Counted from the stretch's first letter, positions 44,329 to 54,322 are shown. The stretch is DNA of 64,000 nucleotides from Methanomicrobiaceae archaeon (GCA_029762625.1 JARVGI010000001.1:124001-188000); one strand, 5' to 3'. The notes: generated by a model not told the origin, from the letters alone. Numbers and translations are program-made.

Positions 44329-44365
44329 ACCACATAAATGGTGTGAGAATGAAGTATATATTGCC

Positions 44366-45523
44366 ATGGACGAGACCATCTTCAACACGTCGGGCGGCGA
44401 TGTCGACCTTTCCAGCCTGCAGATGCAGGACCTGAAGGCAAAACTGCTCGATTTGAAAATGAAAAATGATCTCCTGCACAAAGAGAACAACCAGCTCAAG
44501 CGGGAAAACAATCAGCTGAAGCGTCCTCCGCTCTTCGTTGCCGTGGTGCTCGATATCCTTGACAGCGGCGAGGTGTATCTCCGGCAGCAGGGAAACAACC
44601 AGGAATACATCTCCCAGGCGATCGACGAACTTCGCGACGAACTAAAACCGGGGGTGAAGGTCGCCGTCAACAATACCCTCTCCATCGTCAGGACCATCGG
44701 CAATACATTCGACACCCGCGTGCGGGTGATGGAGCTTGATGAATCACCGGAGGTCACATTTGAGCAGATTGGAGGGTTGAAGCAGGAGATCGAAGAGGTC
44801 CGTGAAGCTGTGGAATACCCCCTCACCAGGCCCGACATCTTCAAGCGGATCGGTGTGGAACCGCCGAAGGGAATCCTGCTCCACGGCCCACCGGGCACCG
44901 GCAAGACGCTCATCGCCAAAGCGGTCGCCCACCAGGCAAACGCCGTGTTCATCCGCATGTCGGGAAGCGAGCTCGTGCACAAGTTCATCGGGGAGGGTGC
45001 GCAGATGGTGCGCGAACTCTTCACCCTCGCGCGGGAGCGTGCCCCGTCCATCGTGTTCATCGATGAAATCGATGCGATCGGCAGCACGAGGACACAGGAC
45101 GGGACATCGGGAAGTGCGGAGGTGCAGCGCACCCTGATGCAGCTCCTCGCGGAGATGGACGGCTTTAACAACCGCGGCAACGTGCGGATCATGGCCGCCA
45201 CCAACCGCGTCGACATGCTCGACCCTGCCCTACTCAGGCCGGGCAGATTCGACCGTCTCCTTGAAATCCCCCTGCCCGACGAGGATTCCCGAAAGCAGAT
45301 CCTCAAAATCCATTCGGCGAAGATGACCCTTGACTCGGTGGACTTCGACGAACTTGTCCGGCTGACGGAACAGGCCACCGGTGCGGAACTGCAGGCAATC
45401 TGCCGGGAGGCCGGGATGATGGCGGTGCGGCGGGAGGCCGACCGGCTGGAGATGAAGGATTTCGTGGCCGCGGTGAAAAAGGTAAAACACAAATCCTGTG
45501 CCGAGGATAGAATGTTTCTGTAA
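44366..45523 (+). CDS. proteasome-activating nucleotidase (PAN), copy 1
   Basis: AAA+ unfoldase that feeds substrates to the 20S proteasome. The 385 residues have an N-terminal coiled-coil (~15-52), the OB domain (~55-120) and the AAA module with [28 protein letters not shown] and [20 protein letters not shown] (second region of homology). The usual C-terminal HbYX docking tail is replaced by Met-Phe-Leu. TATA-like AAGTATATATTG lies just before the ATG. A second PAN at 45963 converges with it. Confidence 0.96.
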   Translation: MDETIFNTSGGDVDLSSLQMQDLKAKLLDLKMKNDLLHKENNQLKRENNQLKRPPLFVAVVLDILDSGEVYLRQQGNNQEYISQAIDELRDELKPGVKVAVNNTLSIVRTIGNTFDTRVRVMELDESPEVTFEQIGGLKQEIEEVREAVEYPLTRPDIFKRIGVEPPKGILLHGPPGTGKTLIAKAVAHQANAVFIRMSGSELVHKFIGEGAQMVRELFTLARERAPSIVFIDEIDAIGSTRTQDGTSGSAEVQRTLMQLLAEMDGFNNRGNVRIMAATNRVDMLDPALLRPGRFDRLLEIPLPDEDSRKQILKIHSAKMTLDSVDFDELVRLTEQATGAELQAICREAGMMAVRREADRLEMKDFVAAVKKVKHKSCAEDRMFL

Positions 45524-45524
45524 C

Positions 45525-45956
45525 ATGTTACTCCTCCTCGTCCAGCGAGAGGCAACAGACCTCTATTCAACTCTTTTAACCTCGGAAACGAGCAGAAATA
45601 TTCTCAGATTTTACCGGCCGAAGAAGCTCGACTACGGTGTGTCCATCACCTGCGTATCGCTGGGAAGCCTGCTCTCCCTTACCTCGGAACTGCGCTGGTA
45701 CCTGCGCCGGTACGTGCAGGAAGCCATCGTCGAGATTGCCCCTGGCGAGTGCTATACGCTTTCCCTCGCCGAAGAGATCTATCTGCGGCTGGAAGCCCAC
45801 GAGGAGGCCCGGGACTACAAAAAGCGCCTCTACATACGTGAAGGATCGGTGGCTGCGGTGGCGTGGCCGGAATGCGACGAGGACGCTGACGGATCGGAGG
45901 GGGCGGATACGGTCCTTGACGTCTGGTGCAGCGAATCCGAATTTAACCAGGATTAA
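45525..45956 (+). CDS. DUF5804-like protein downstream of PAN
   Basis: 143-residue protein beginning one base after the PAN stop; the frame extends upstream inside PAN but ATG 45525 gives a family-like start. It resembles the haloarchaeal DUF5804 family, with TSETSRNILRFYRPK and VSLGSLLSLTSELRWYLRRYVQEAIVEI matching what I remember of that family (RETARDAL..., VSLGSAVSLLNDLNWYLVRF). Function unknown. It is very likely translated with PAN copy 1, and its last codons lie six bases from the end of PAN copy 2. The C-terminal ~40 residues are acidic. Confidence 0.7.
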   Translation: MLLLLVQREATDLYSTLLTSETSRNILRFYRPKKLDYGVSITCVSLGSLLSLTSELRWYLRRYVQEAIVEIAPGECYTLSLAEEIYLRLEAHEEARDYKKRLYIREGSVAAVAWPECDEDADGSEGADTVLDVWCSESEFNQD

Positions 45957-45962
45957 AAAAGA

Positions 45963-47201
45963 TTAGGCGAACATGGCACCGAACGTGGTGCCAAGATGGT
46001 TCCTGTTGAAGTCGAGCCCGACCTTTTCGATGGCCCGGAGGAAATCGTCCTGCGTGACGACTTCCCTGTCCGCACGGATGGCGTACATGCCCGCCTCGGT
46101 GCAGATCGCCTTGAGGTCGGATCCGTTTTTCCCCTCGGTGAGCCGGGAAATTTCGTCGAGATTGACACTTTCATCGAGGTTCATGCTCGCGGTGTGGATC
46201 CTGAGTATCGAGAGGCGCCCCTCGAAATCGGGCAGCGGGATCTCGATGATGCGGTCGAACCTGCCGGGCCTGAGCAGGGCGCGGTCGAGGATATCGATGC
46301 GGTTGGTCGCGCCGATGATCTTGACCTCTCCCCTGCTTTCGAACCCGTCCATCTCCGCGAGGAGCTGCATCAGGGTGCGCTGCACCTCGCGGTCGCCCGA
46401 GGTGGTGCTCTCGGACCGGTGGGCGCCGATGGCGTCGATTTCATCGATGAAGATGATGGACGGGGACTGCTTTTTTGCATGCTCGAAGAGCTCGCGCACG
46501 AGCCGGGCGCCCTCCCCGATATACTTCTGCACGAGCTCCGAGCCCACCACGCGGAGGAAGTAGGCATTCGTCTCGTGGGCAACCGCCTTGGCGAGCAGGG
46601 TCTTGCCGGTGCCCGGAGGCCCGTAGAGCAGCACTCCCTTCGGCGGCTCGATCCCGACCGTCTTGAAGAGGTCGGGCTTCTTCAAGGGCAGCTCGACGGC
46701 TTCCTGTATTTCAGTGATCTGCTGGCCGAGACCGCCGATATCCCCGTAGGTCTCATGCGGGGCCTCCATGACCTCCATCCCGTATACCGCGGCATCGTAG
46801 GACTGGGGCAGCACTTCCACGATGGCAAGGGACTGCTGGTTGAGGGAGCAGCGGATCCCCGGTTTGAGGGATTCCGGTTCGATAAAATTCGACGTTCGAA
46901 CCAGGAAACGGGGGCCCGCGCTACTGCGGATGATCACCCGGTTCGAGTCGATGACGTCGGTGATGGTGCCGATGATGAGAGGAGGGCTGCGCAGCTGTTC
47001 GATTTCGCTTTTCAGCTTTCGGATTTCTCGCTCGTATCGTATTTTCTGGGTTTCGATGTACCTCTTTTCAGATTCCAGCTGGCGCACCTGCTCGCGCAGC
47101 TCCATATTGCGGCTCTCGAGATTGGAGATCCTCTCGAGTAAATATTTGGCTATGTCCTCCTCGTTGTGAGAATCCGGAGTGTGCTTGGGGTTTTCTCCCA
47201 T
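45963..47201 (-). CDS. proteasome-activating nucleotidase (PAN), copy 2
   Basis: Second PAN paralogue of 412 residues, starting at ATG 47201 with AGGAGA just upstream. It has a longer coiled-coil (~15-80: [26 protein letters not shown]...), an OB domain (~85-150) and the AAA module with [24 protein letters not shown] and [20 protein letters not shown]. The tail is Met-Phe-Ala, again Phe instead of the Tyr of HbYX. It is divergent from MBF1 with a shared 58-base promoter region. The coiled-coil and tail differ from copy 1, suggesting different substrates or mixed hexamers. Confidence 0.95.
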   Translation of the reverse strand: MGENPKHTPDSHNEEDIAKYLLERISNLESRNMELREQVRQLESEKRYIETQKIRYEREIRKLKSEIEQLRSPPLIIGTITDVIDSNRVIIRSSAGPRFLVRTSNFIEPESLKPGIRCSLNQQSLAIVEVLPQSYDAAVYGMEVMEAPHETYGDIGGLGQQITEIQEAVELPLKKPDLFKTVGIEPPKGVLLYGPPGTGKTLLAKAVAHETNAYFLRVVGSELVQKYIGEGARLVRELFEHAKKQSPSIIFIDEIDAIGAHRSESTTSGDREVQRTLMQLLAEMDGFESRGEVKIIGATNRIDILDRALLRPGRFDRIIEIPLPDFEGRLSILRIHTASMNLDESVNLDEISRLTEGKNGSDLKAICTEAGMYAIRADREVVTQDDFLRAIEKVGLDFNRNHLGTTFGAMFA

Positions 47202-47259
47202 CTGTCTCCTCAAATAGATATATAGGTATAAATGACTATAAAGATGTTTGCAGATTGAC
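47202..47259. promoter_or_regulatory. divergent promoter region, PAN copy 2 and MBF1
   Basis: 58-base AT-rich interval containing TATATAGGTATAAATGAC and TATACCTATATATC on the two strands; it must hold both promoters, which overlap. Confidence 0.5.
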
Positions 47260-47751
47260 ATGCAATGTGAATTATGCGGGGCTCAAATTCGAGCAGCCCC
47301 AAAAATTGTCCGTATTGAAGGTGCAGAACTGCGGGTATGCGGCCAGTGCGCACGGCTGGGGACCGAGGTGCACCGCCCGCCGGCGCGCCCCGGTGCGCAC
47401 CGAAAGACGCCGGGCGCTCCCGCCGCTCCCCAGCGACGAAGGCCGCGCGATGTTTTTGACCTGATGGAAGGGGAGATTGTCGATGATTATTCCGACCGGA
47501 TACGCACCTCCCGCATGCAGAAAGGGTGGACCCAGAAAGACCTCGCCATGCGGATCAAGGAAAAGGAACTCCTTGTAAAAAAGCTCGAGAAGGGCGACCT
47601 CATCCCTGAGGATGATGTTCGGAAGAAATTGGAGCAGGTGCTCGGCATCAGTCTCCTCGACACCGCATCTGACGACCTCTCCGCGGATACGGGCGGCACG
47701 CTTACGACGACATTCGGCGACCTCATCAAGATTAAAAAGGGTGACAGGTAG
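47260..47751 (+). CDS. multiprotein bridging factor 1 (MBF1)-like transcription factor
   Basis: Archaeal MBF1 homologue of 163 residues: an N-terminal zinc ribbon (CELCGA...CGQC), a Pro/Arg-rich linker (~40-65) and a Cro/XRE-type helix-turn-helix (~80-135: [31 protein letters not shown]). MBF1 joins transcription factors to TBP in eukaryotes; in archaea it also binds the small ribosomal subunit. The start ATG 47260 fits the short leader left by the divergent promoter; TTG 47248 is an alternative. No downstream operon partner; TPI begins 210 bases later. Confidence 0.93.
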   Translation: MQCELCGAQIRAAPKIVRIEGAELRVCGQCARLGTEVHRPPARPGAHRKTPGAPAAPQRRRPRDVFDLMEGEIVDDYSDRIRTSRMQKGWTQKDLAMRIKEKELLVKKLEKGDLIPEDDVRKKLEQVLGISLLDTASDDLSADTGGTLTTTFGDLIKIKKGDR

Positions 47752-47961
47752 GAGGCCGACCCTCCCCTGTCCATCCCGCATCGACAGCGGTTTGGTTCGG
47801 ACCGGAGATGCCGGCATGGCTCTTCTCTCTCGTATTGGAGCACGCGTGCGCCCGCGTGCCGATGCCGGTCCTGCCGAATTGTCCGGGGCCTGCAAAAACC
47901 CCGTGCGGGAGGAGAAAGATAGATAACGGGAAGCGCGAAGTATACTCCTGAGTTGAATGGT

Positions 47962-48630
47962 ATGAGCGCTCCCCTGATCATCATCAATTTCAAGGTCTAC
48001 AACGAAGGGTTCGGGCAGAACGCCCACCGTATTGCGGCTGCCGCGGAGGAGGTCTCCGAAGAAAGCGGGGTAAGGATAGGCGTGGCCCCGAATTTCATGG
48101 AGATCCACCCGATGAGCAACCACTTCAGGATACCCGTGTATGCGCAGCATGTGGACGGGGTGGCGCCGGGGGCCTCTACCGGCCATATCCTCGCCGGCGC
48201 AGTGAGAGCTGCGGGGGCGTTCGGGACCCTCATCAACCATTCCGAACGGCGGCTCACCCTCGCCGACATCGAGGCTGCAGTCGAGGCTGCACAGGCCGCA
48301 CGCCTCGAGACGGTCGTCTGCACCAACAACGCTCCCACGAGCGCCGCGGCTGCCTCGTTCGCCCCGGATTATATCGCCATCGAACCTCCCAAACTGATTG
48401 GGACGGGAGTTTCCGTCTCCAGGGCGGATCCCGATATCATCGAAGGGTCGGTACAGGCAGTACACGCCGTGAACCCAGAGGTGAAGGTGCTGACCGGTGC
48501 GGGGATCAGCACGGGCGAGGACGTGAAAATCGCTCTGGACCTCGGAACCTCGGGGGTGCTGCTGGCATCCGGCGTCGTCAAAGCCGGGGATCCCGCAAAG
48601 GTACTGCGGGATCTGGTCTCGCTCATTTGA
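47962..48630 (+). CDS. tpiA: triosephosphate isomerase, archaeal short form
   Basis: Interconverts dihydroxyacetone phosphate and glyceraldehyde-3-phosphate. The 222 residues are the compact archaeal length. NFKVYNEG holds the catalytic Lys, NHSERRLT the His, [14 protein letters not shown] the Glu, and [10 protein letters not shown] with [14 protein letters not shown] the phosphate-binding loops. ATG 47962 is preferred to TTG 47953. The 210-base gap upstream is GC-rich with only a weak TATA-like GAAGTATACT near 47938; nothing else was recognised in it. Converges with the HTH-CBS gene. Confidence 0.96.
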   Translation: MSAPLIIINFKVYNEGFGQNAHRIAAAAEEVSEESGVRIGVAPNFMEIHPMSNHFRIPVYAQHVDGVAPGASTGHILAGAVRAAGAFGTLINHSERRLTLADIEAAVEAAQAARLETVVCTNNAPTSAAAASFAPDYIAIEPPKLIGTGVSVSRADPDIIEGSVQAVHAVNPEVKVLTGAGISTGEDVKIALDLGTSGVLLASGVVKAGDPAKVLRDLVSLI

Positions 48631-48632
48631 GG

Positions 48633-49187
48633 CTACAGGACGAGCGATATCAGATCGTGCTTGGTGATCACCCCGATTACCTTTCCTTTTTCCACCACGA
48701 GCACCGCATGGTGGTGCTGGAGGATATGGACCACACTGTCGATATCCACCGATGGCGGGACGGTGGGAAAGCCCTCCTCCATGAAATCCTTCACCATATT
48801 GACCTGGTGCTTCTGGAGCCTTCCCTCTTCGATGGCGTTAATGATGGCGGATTCGGAGATGCATCCCACCGGTACCCCCTCCTCGATCACGGGTATCTGG
48901 GAGATGCTGTTGTGTTCCATAATCTCAACGGCTCTCGTTACGGTCTCTGCGGGCGCGACACTCAGTACCGGCGTATGCATGAAATCGATGGCGGTTATTG
49001 TGGAACGTTCGGCTTTTTTGAGAACTTCGACGATTTTGGTAAGTGTACTCACTCTCGGATCGACGGTGCCTGCCTCGATGCGGGCAACCATGGACTGGCT
49101 TATTGACGCAGCCTTCGCCACGTCGGACTGGCGCAACCCAAGCATCACCCGCTTTGACTTCAGTTCAGCTGGCGTAGGTATCTGCAT
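48633..49187 (-). CDS. HTH-CBS transcriptional regulator
   Basis: A 184-residue protein with an XRE-type helix-turn-helix at ~8-58 (LRQSDVAKAASISQSMVARIEAG) and two CBS domains at ~65-122 (FMHTPVLSVAPAETVTRAVEIM) and ~128-184. CBS pairs bind adenosine nucleotides such as AMP, ATP or AdoMet, so this is probably an energy- or AdoMet-sensing regulator. TATA-like TATATTAATATGG lies about 25-35 bases upstream of its start on the minus strand. Its target is unknown; it lies between TPI and the RNase P RNA gene. Confidence 0.92.
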   Translation of the reverse strand: MQIPTPAELKSKRVMLGLRQSDVAKAASISQSMVARIEAGTVDPRVSTLTKIVEVLKKAERSTITAIDFMHTPVLSVAPAETVTRAVEIMEHNSISQIPVIEEGVPVGCISESAIINAIEEGRLQKHQVNMVKDFMEEGFPTVPPSVDIDSVVHILQHHHAVLVVEKGKVIGVITKHDLISLVL

Positions 49188-49255
49188 TGCATTACTGTTG
49201 GTGATATTACCATATTAATATAATGCAAAGAAAATAGCGATCCGTGGAATCATGA

Positions 49256-49590
49256 GTGGGAGGAGTAAGCCCCCTTCTGTTCGTTGCGGCATTCAGCTTT
49301 GCGCCGTACCCGGACGGATACCGGACGATCCATATGTCCTGTTCCGGCTTGCACCCGCAGGGATTCACCGTTCCAGCGATTCCCACTGGTACGCTCAGCG
49401 AGTTAACTCGCGCTCGCAGCGCTTCTCGCCCTTGTGGGGCTCGGTCGCATCATCGCTGGCAGTGGGGCGTGTCGTTTCTGTGCCAGAGCCATGACTCTCG
49501 CCATCCGCACTTGCATGCGGCTGCGTGTCCGGAGGGTGGGGGGACTTTCCTCAGCGGCATATGCGCCACCGTCGGCCGCACTCTCCCTCT
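49256..49590 (-). ncRNA. rnpB: RNase P RNA (archaeal type A)
   Basis: Catalytic RNA that trims tRNA 5' ends. Read on the minus strand, the conserved CR-I GCTGAGGAAAGTCC is near 49541-49555; then come CAGAAACGACACGCC (CR-II/III), GGTGAATCCCTGCGGGTGCAAGCC (P8-P9 and CR-IV regions) and the 3' core AACAGAAGGGGGCTTACTCC (CR-V) near 49260-49280. A 5' GGGAG and 3' CTCCC can pair as P1. These blocks and their order identify RNase P RNA. Ends are approximate; a TATA-like element overlaps 49591-49602, which would put the start at or somewhat inside 49590. ORFs across this stretch on both strands are chance frames. Confidence 0.93.
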
Positions 49591-49602
49591 CATATTATAT
49601 TT
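49591..49602. promoter_or_regulatory. shared bidirectional TATA-like element, rnpB and AMMECR1
   Basis: CATATTATATTT, read as AAATATAATATG on the other strand. It is the only AT-rich element between the RNase P RNA gene and the AMMECR1 start. For AMMECR1 the 25-base rule puts transcription at the ATG (49625); for rnpB it puts it around 49570-49575. Confidence 0.5.
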
Positions 49603-49624
49603 GGTCGGCCAGATAATTATTGTA

Positions 49625-50188
49625 ATGGTTGTATTAACTGAGAAAGAAGGTGAACTCGCGCTCCTGCTGGCCCGTCGCGCACTGGAAACCGCGATCGCCC
49701 GCGCCCCCGAAGAGTCCGTCACACTGCCCCCGGTATTTTCCGAAAACCGCGGGGTATTTGTTACCCTGAAGAAAAAAGGCGAACTCCGGGGCTGTATCGG
49801 CTATCCCGACCCGGTGTATCCTCTCGGTCAGGCGATACGCGCGGCTGCAGTCGCCGCGGCGACCGAAGACCCGCGCTTTCCCCCCGTCTCCCCCGACGAA
49901 CTTGAGGCCCTCGCCATCGAGGTGACCGTCCTTACCCCTCCCGCAAAGCTGCTGTGCGCCGCCTGCGACAGGGACCGCGCGATCGAGGTGGGGCGGCACG
50001 GCATTCTCATTGCCGGGCACGGGTGCCAGGGCCTGCTGCTCCCGCAGGTCGCCACTGAATACAGGTGGGACAGTGCGACATTTCTCGATCATACCTGCAT
50101 GAAAGCCGGTCTCCCTCCCGGGTACTGGCGGCACGAGGAGACCGAAGTTATGGTCTTTGAAGGACAGATAATTACAGAACAGCGGTAA
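49625..50188 (+). CDS. AMMECR1-domain protein
   Basis: 187-residue member of the AMMECR1 family found in archaea and eukaryotes, of unknown activity. The motif [14 protein letters not shown] near residue 53 is diagnostic, with [19 protein letters not shown] and [33 protein letters not shown] downstream. ATG 49625 gives the family length; the longer frame to 49256 runs through RNase P RNA. It lies two bases before tgtA, so it is in the archaeosine operon, which hints at a link to RNA modification. Confidence 0.93.
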   Translation: MVVLTEKEGELALLLARRALETAIARAPEESVTLPPVFSENRGVFVTLKKKGELRGCIGYPDPVYPLGQAIRAAAVAAATEDPRFPPVSPDELEALAIEVTVLTPPAKLLCAACDRDRAIEVGRHGILIAGHGCQGLLLPQVATEYRWDSATFLDHTCMKAGLPPGYWRHEETEVMVFEGQIITEQR

Positions 50189-50190
50189 CC

Positions 50191-51642
50191 ATGGCCATCC
50201 ACTTTGAAGTACTCCAGAAAGATATTGCCGGGCGGGTCGGCAGGCTCCGCGTGGGCGAAAAAACTGTTAAAACACCGTTTCTTTTTCCGGTGATCAACCC
50301 CCATATCCAGATTATCACGCCGGGCGAGATGCAGGAGATGGGCGTCGAGGCGCTCATCACCAACGCCTATATCTTTTACAAAAGCAAGGAATTCCGGGAA
50401 CGGGCGCTTGCCGGGGGACTCCATGCAATTCTGGATTTCGACGGCGTCATCATGACCGATTCGGGGGCATTCCAGCAATCCGTCTACGGCGACGTCGATA
50501 TCGGCAACCTCGAGACGGTCCGCTTCCAGAACGCCATCGGCAGCGAAATCATCGTACCCCTCGATATCGCCACGCCGCCGGATGCGGACCACGAACAGGC
50601 GCGGGAGGACCTCGATACCACGTGCGCACGCATCGCCGAAGCGCTCGAGGAGGTGCCGGCAGGGCACCTTGCCGCGCCGGTGCAGGGCGGGCGGTATGCC
50701 GACCTCCGCCGCATGGCCGGGGAGAGGATCAGGGAATTCGCCGCCCCGTTCTGCCCGATAGGCGCGGTGGTGCCCCTGATGGAGTCCTACCGCTACAGCG
50801 ACCTCGTCCGCGTGGTGATGGCCGCGAAGCAGGGACTGTCGCCCGCCGCGTGCGTGCACCTCTTCGGCGCCGGCCACCCGTCGATGTTCGCGCTCGCCGT
50901 GGCGATGGGGTGCGATGCGTTCGATTCGGCCGCATACGCGCTCTATGCCCGTGAAGGGCGGTACATGACCCCGCGGGGGAGCATGAAACTCGACGAACTC
51001 AACGGGCTGCCCTGCGCCTGTACGGTGTGCCGCACCCACACCGCGCGGGAGCTGCAGAAAGCGCCCGACAGGGAACGCCTGCTCGCGCTCCATAACCTCC
51101 ACGTCTCCCTTGCGGAGATCGAGCGGATACGCCAGGCGATCCAGGACGGCACCCTGTGGGAGCTGGTCGACGACCGGTGCAGGAACCATCCCCGGCTCCT
51201 GGGCGGCTACCGGACCCTGCTCGGCTACGGCGACCGGCTGGAGCAGCAGGATCGAGTATCGAAGCGGCGCTTTTTCTACCGGGGAAGCGAGAGCTGCGGG
51301 CGTTCGGAGGTCATGCGCTACCAGGCACGCATCGGGCGGATTGCTCTCGGGCCACGGGTGCGCATCGTGGTCGATGAGCACCGGGGATGCTCAGGGGAGG
51401 ACGTGCTCTCGTTCCGGCCCCCGTTCGGCCCGTATCCGGCGGCTCTCGCGGAGACCTTTCCGGTGGGGCAGTCCGAAATCCCGGACTGGGACGAAGACAT
51501 GGTCGGTGCAGGCTGTGCGGGCATCGCCGCCCTCATCAGATCCCACCCCGAAACAGTGTTCGAGATCGAGTGCGAGGACCGCTGGAGGCCGGTGGTGACA
51601 GCTGCGCTGCAGGATCAGGAGGAAGGTTTTGTCATTCTTTGA
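50191..51642 (+). CDS. tgtA: archaeosine tRNA-guanine transglycosylase
   Basis: Inserts preQ0 in place of guanine-15 in tRNA, the first step of archaeosine formation. Of 483 residues, the TIM-barrel has [14 protein letters not shown] near 90 with the substrate-binding Asp, [10 protein letters not shown], and the zinc site CACTVC...H near 273. The C-terminal C1/C2 region is present but no PUA domain follows; instead the next gene carries a PUA domain. It overlaps arcS by 14 bases. Confidence 0.95.
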   Translation: MAIHFEVLQKDIAGRVGRLRVGEKTVKTPFLFPVINPHIQIITPGEMQEMGVEALITNAYIFYKSKEFRERALAGGLHAILDFDGVIMTDSGAFQQSVYGDVDIGNLETVRFQNAIGSEIIVPLDIATPPDADHEQAREDLDTTCARIAEALEEVPAGHLAAPVQGGRYADLRRMAGERIREFAAPFCPIGAVVPLMESYRYSDLVRVVMAAKQGLSPAACVHLFGAGHPSMFALAVAMGCDAFDSAAYALYAREGRYMTPRGSMKLDELNGLPCACTVCRTHTARELQKAPDRERLLALHNLHVSLAEIERIRQAIQDGTLWELVDDRCRNHPRLLGGYRTLLGYGDRLEQQDRVSKRRFFYRGSESCGRSEVMRYQARIGRIALGPRVRIVVDEHRGCSGEDVLSFRPPFGPYPAALAETFPVGQSEIPDWDEDMVGAGCAGIAALIRSHPETVFEIECEDRWRPVVTAALQDQEEGFVIL

Positions 51643-53272
51643 AGCGAAAAAACGGGATATTTGTGCCCGCATCGGTGTGTTCGAACATGGCGGGATGAAA
51701 CTGTCGTCGCCCGCGGCAGTCGACGCTGAAACGATATTTCCCGAGCTCGGCGTGGTGCGGCACACCAACGTGCCGCTCGCCGCCGGAGAAAGGTTCACCT
51801 CCGAGTATCTCCACCGCTACCGCGACCTTGTCGCGGGGCACCCGCTCTCGGATGCAGTCGCGCCCTCAGGCGCCTGCATCGTTGCGGAAAACTGGCACAC
51901 CGTGATGGACAACCCGTCTGCGTTCGTGGATATGCTCGCGAACCTGAAACGGCGGCATCCGCCCGACACGCTCTGGTACGCTCCCGCGGCCGCCCTCCCC
52001 TCGACGGTGGCGGTTCTCGTGTATGCCGGCTTCGATCTCTTTGATTTTGTGGGAGTGGACCTGAAAACCGCACAGGGGTATTTCTGCACGCCGGAAGGGG
52101 AGTTTTCGGCGGACGAGTGGATGGATGCGGGCACCTGCTCCTGTGCCGGGTGCCGGTCAGGCGATCTCGGGGAGCACAACCGCACCGCGCTCAGAGAAGA
52201 GATCGCCCTCGCAACAAAGATGATCGCGAGGGGGACGCTGCGAGAGTTCATCGAAGGGCGGTGCCGCAGCCGCGCGGCCTCCGTGGCAGCACTCCGGCTG
52301 TTCGATGCCAGCTACGAGTACCTCGAACCACGTGCGCCCGTGGCGCGGGAAGGGGCTCTTCTGGCCGCTTCCGGCGAATCGCTCCGCAGGCCCGAGGTCG
52401 TCCGGTTCGGGAAGCGTGTCGTTGACCGTTTTGTCCCCACGCGGACGGATGTGGCGGTGCTCCTGCCCTGTTCCGCGAAAAAACCCTACTCGATCTCGCA
52501 AAGCCACCACAAATTCCAGAACGCCGTTCGGAACCGGGGCCACGAGCTCATCCTCACCTCGCCCCTCGGGCTCGTCCCCCGGGAGCTGGAGGCGGTCTAC
52601 CCCGCCGCCCATTACGATGTCCCGGTGAGCGGGTACTGGGACCGGGAGGAGCAGTGCATCATCGCATCGGTCCTTGCCCGCTATCTTGCGCGCCATGGCT
52701 ACGCACGGGTCATCGCCCACCTCGAGGGGGGGAGCATGGATATCGCACGGATCGCCGCGGCAAGGGCGGGGATCGAGCTCGAGGAGACCTGCTCCGGCCG
52801 CCCGACAGACCCCGCCTCCTTAGACCGGCTTGCGGAGGCGCTCGACGGCGAGCGCGCGATTCGTCCCGATACCATCAAAGGAACGGTATCGTGGCAGTTC
52901 GGGATCGATATCCCGACAGGGGACCTGCAGGTGCGGGGCAAGCCATGGCGTCGCCTCGTGGTGCGGGGGAGGGACCAGGTGTTTTCCATCGATGCGGCGA
53001 CCGGGCTCTTTCGCCCGACCTTTGCCGGGTGGCAGCTGCTCGGGGACTGCTACCGCGTAGCGATCGACGATTTCATCCCGCAGGGGGATATTCTTGCACC
53101 GGGCGTAATCGGGGCAGACGACGCCATACGGGAGGGCGATGAGGTGTTCGTGGTCGGCAGGAGAGCGGTGGCGACGGGCAGGGCCGCGATGGGTGCCGAC
53201 GAGATGCGTCGTTCGTCGCGGGGCGTTGCGGTAAAAGTCCGGAAAGTGCAAAAACGTGCCGTTGAGGACTGA
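51629..53272 (+). CDS. arcS: archaeosine synthase ArcS (TgtA2)
   Basis: Second enzyme of archaeosine synthesis: it modifies preQ0 at position 15. The 547 residues have a degenerate TGT-like N-terminal domain with a zinc site (CSCAGCRSG), the ArcS core motif [17 protein letters not shown] near 285, and a C-terminal PUA domain (~455-540: [14 protein letters not shown]...[17 protein letters not shown]). It starts with TTG, six bases after AGGAGG inside tgtA. The shared transcript with tgtA supports the assignment. Confidence 0.93.
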   Translation: MSFFEAKKRDICARIGVFEHGGMKLSSPAAVDAETIFPELGVVRHTNVPLAAGERFTSEYLHRYRDLVAGHPLSDAVAPSGACIVAENWHTVMDNPSAFVDMLANLKRRHPPDTLWYAPAAALPSTVAVLVYAGFDLFDFVGVDLKTAQGYFCTPEGEFSADEWMDAGTCSCAGCRSGDLGEHNRTALREEIALATKMIARGTLREFIEGRCRSRAASVAALRLFDASYEYLEPRAPVAREGALLAASGESLRRPEVVRFGKRVVDRFVPTRTDVAVLLPCSAKKPYSISQSHHKFQNAVRNRGHELILTSPLGLVPRELEAVYPAAHYDVPVSGYWDREEQCIIASVLARYLARHGYARVIAHLEGGSMDIARIAAARAGIELEETCSGRPTDPASLDRLAEALDGERAIRPDTIKGTVSWQFGIDIPTGDLQVRGKPWRRLVVRGRDQVFSIDAATGLFRPTFAGWQLLGDCYRVAIDDFIPQGDILAPGVIGADDAIREGDEVFVVGRRAVATGRAAMGADEMRRSSRGVAVKVRKVQKRAVED

Positions 53273-53461
53273 TCTGTCCTGCAACGGTATGTTCTTCGCT
53301 TTTCCCCGGGCAGAAGGACGGGTGGCGTAGTAAACTTCTTTCCATTGCGAAGAGAAACTATTTCTGAAAGGGAGAAACGACCAGCTGGATGAATGATGGA
53401 CCGTGCACGGTAGAGAACCACAGCCTTCTGCATACCAATATGACTTTTTTCCCGGAATGGA

Positions 53462-54322
53462 GTGACCGAATTGTACGCAATAACACGTGCAACAGAGATT
53501 GCCGACAAGATTTTTGAATTCTGGATAACGGCTCCCCATGTGGCCCGCCATGCACGGGCAGGGCAGTTCGTGGTGCTGAGAATCGACGAGCAGGGGGAGC
53601 GCATCCCCCTCACCATCTCGGCGGTGGAGGATGACCGTATCCGCGTGGTGTTCATGGCGGTGGGAAAGACCACCACCCAGCTCTCCTCGCTCCGGGCGGG
53701 GGACGCCATCCGGGATGTCGCCGGGCCCCTCGGCAAACCCAGCGAGATCGAACGGTACGGCACCTGCATGGTGATCGGCGGCGGGGTGGGCATCGCCTGC
53801 ACCCCGATCATCGCACAGGAGCTGAAAGAAGCAGGAAACAGGGTCGTCGGCGTCATCGGCGCCCGGAACGAAAGCCTGCTCATCCTTGAAGACGAGCTGC
53901 GCGCCGCCTGCGACGAGCTCGTCGTCTGCACCGACGACGGAAGCCGGGGCTTCCACGGCTTTCCTGCCGACATCCTCAAGCAGCGGCTCGAGGAGGACGC
54001 ACCCGAAGCCGTCTGGATCATCGGCCCGGCCATCATGATGAAGATCACCTCCGGCGCTACAAAACCCTACGGCGTCAAAACGTTTGTCAGCCTCAACCCC
54101 ATCATGGTCGACGGCACCGGGATGTGTGGTTCATGCCGCGTCACGGTGGGGGGCGAGACGAAATTCGCCTGCGTCGACGGCCCTGAATTCGACGCGCATC
54201 TGGTTGATTTCGACGAGCTGATGCAGCGGCAGCGTATCTACACGGCGCAGGAGAAGGAGGCCATGGAGCGCTACCATGAACACACCTGCCGGTGCGCGGA
54301 GGGGGAAGCGCGCCATGAGTAA
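53462..54322 (+). CDS. ferredoxin:NADP reductase-like FAD/NAD-binding subunit (NfnA/SudB-like)
   Basis: A 286-residue dihydroorotate-dehydrogenase-electron-transfer-type flavoprotein. The FAD-binding beta-barrel (~1-95: AGQFVVLRIDEQGERIPLTI), the NAD-binding fold (GGGVGIACTPIIAQEL) and a C-terminal [2Fe-2S] site (CGSCRVTVGGETKFACVDGPEF) are all present. With the next gene it forms the NfnAB/SudAB pair, which moves electrons between ferredoxin and NAD(P)H. The start is GTG 53462 or TTG 53471, the latter with GGAGTG six bases ahead. The pair is 189 bases after arcS. Confidence 0.88.
   Translation: MTELYAITRATEIADKIFEFWITAPHVARHARAGQFVVLRIDEQGERIPLTISAVEDDRIRVVFMAVGKTTTQLSSLRAGDAIRDVAGPLGKPSEIERYGTCMVIGGGVGIACTPIIAQELKEAGNRVVGVIGARNESLLILEDELRAACDELVVCTDDGSRGFHGFPADILKQRLEEDAPEAVWIIGPAIMMKITSGATKPYGVKTFVSLNPIMVDGTGMCGSCRVTVGGETKFACVDGPEFDAHLVDFDELMQRQRIYTAQEKEAMERYHEHTCRCAEGEARHE

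Noticed and set aside
44329-44511. N-terminal extension of the DUF126 protein through the PAN start
   Set aside because: Lies antisense to the PAN coding start and promoter, has no family residues; MEVIIRARP at 44328 is the family start.
47752-47961. Possible small RNA between MBF1 and TPI
   Set aside because: GC-rich, with weak self-complementarity only; no tRNA-like T-loop, C/D box pair or conserved core recognised.
49256-49624. Open frame upstream of AMMECR1 (and other short frames across this stretch) as protein-coding
   Set aside because: The DNA carries the ordered conserved cores of RNase P RNA on the minus strand; the AMMECR1 family start is at 49625.
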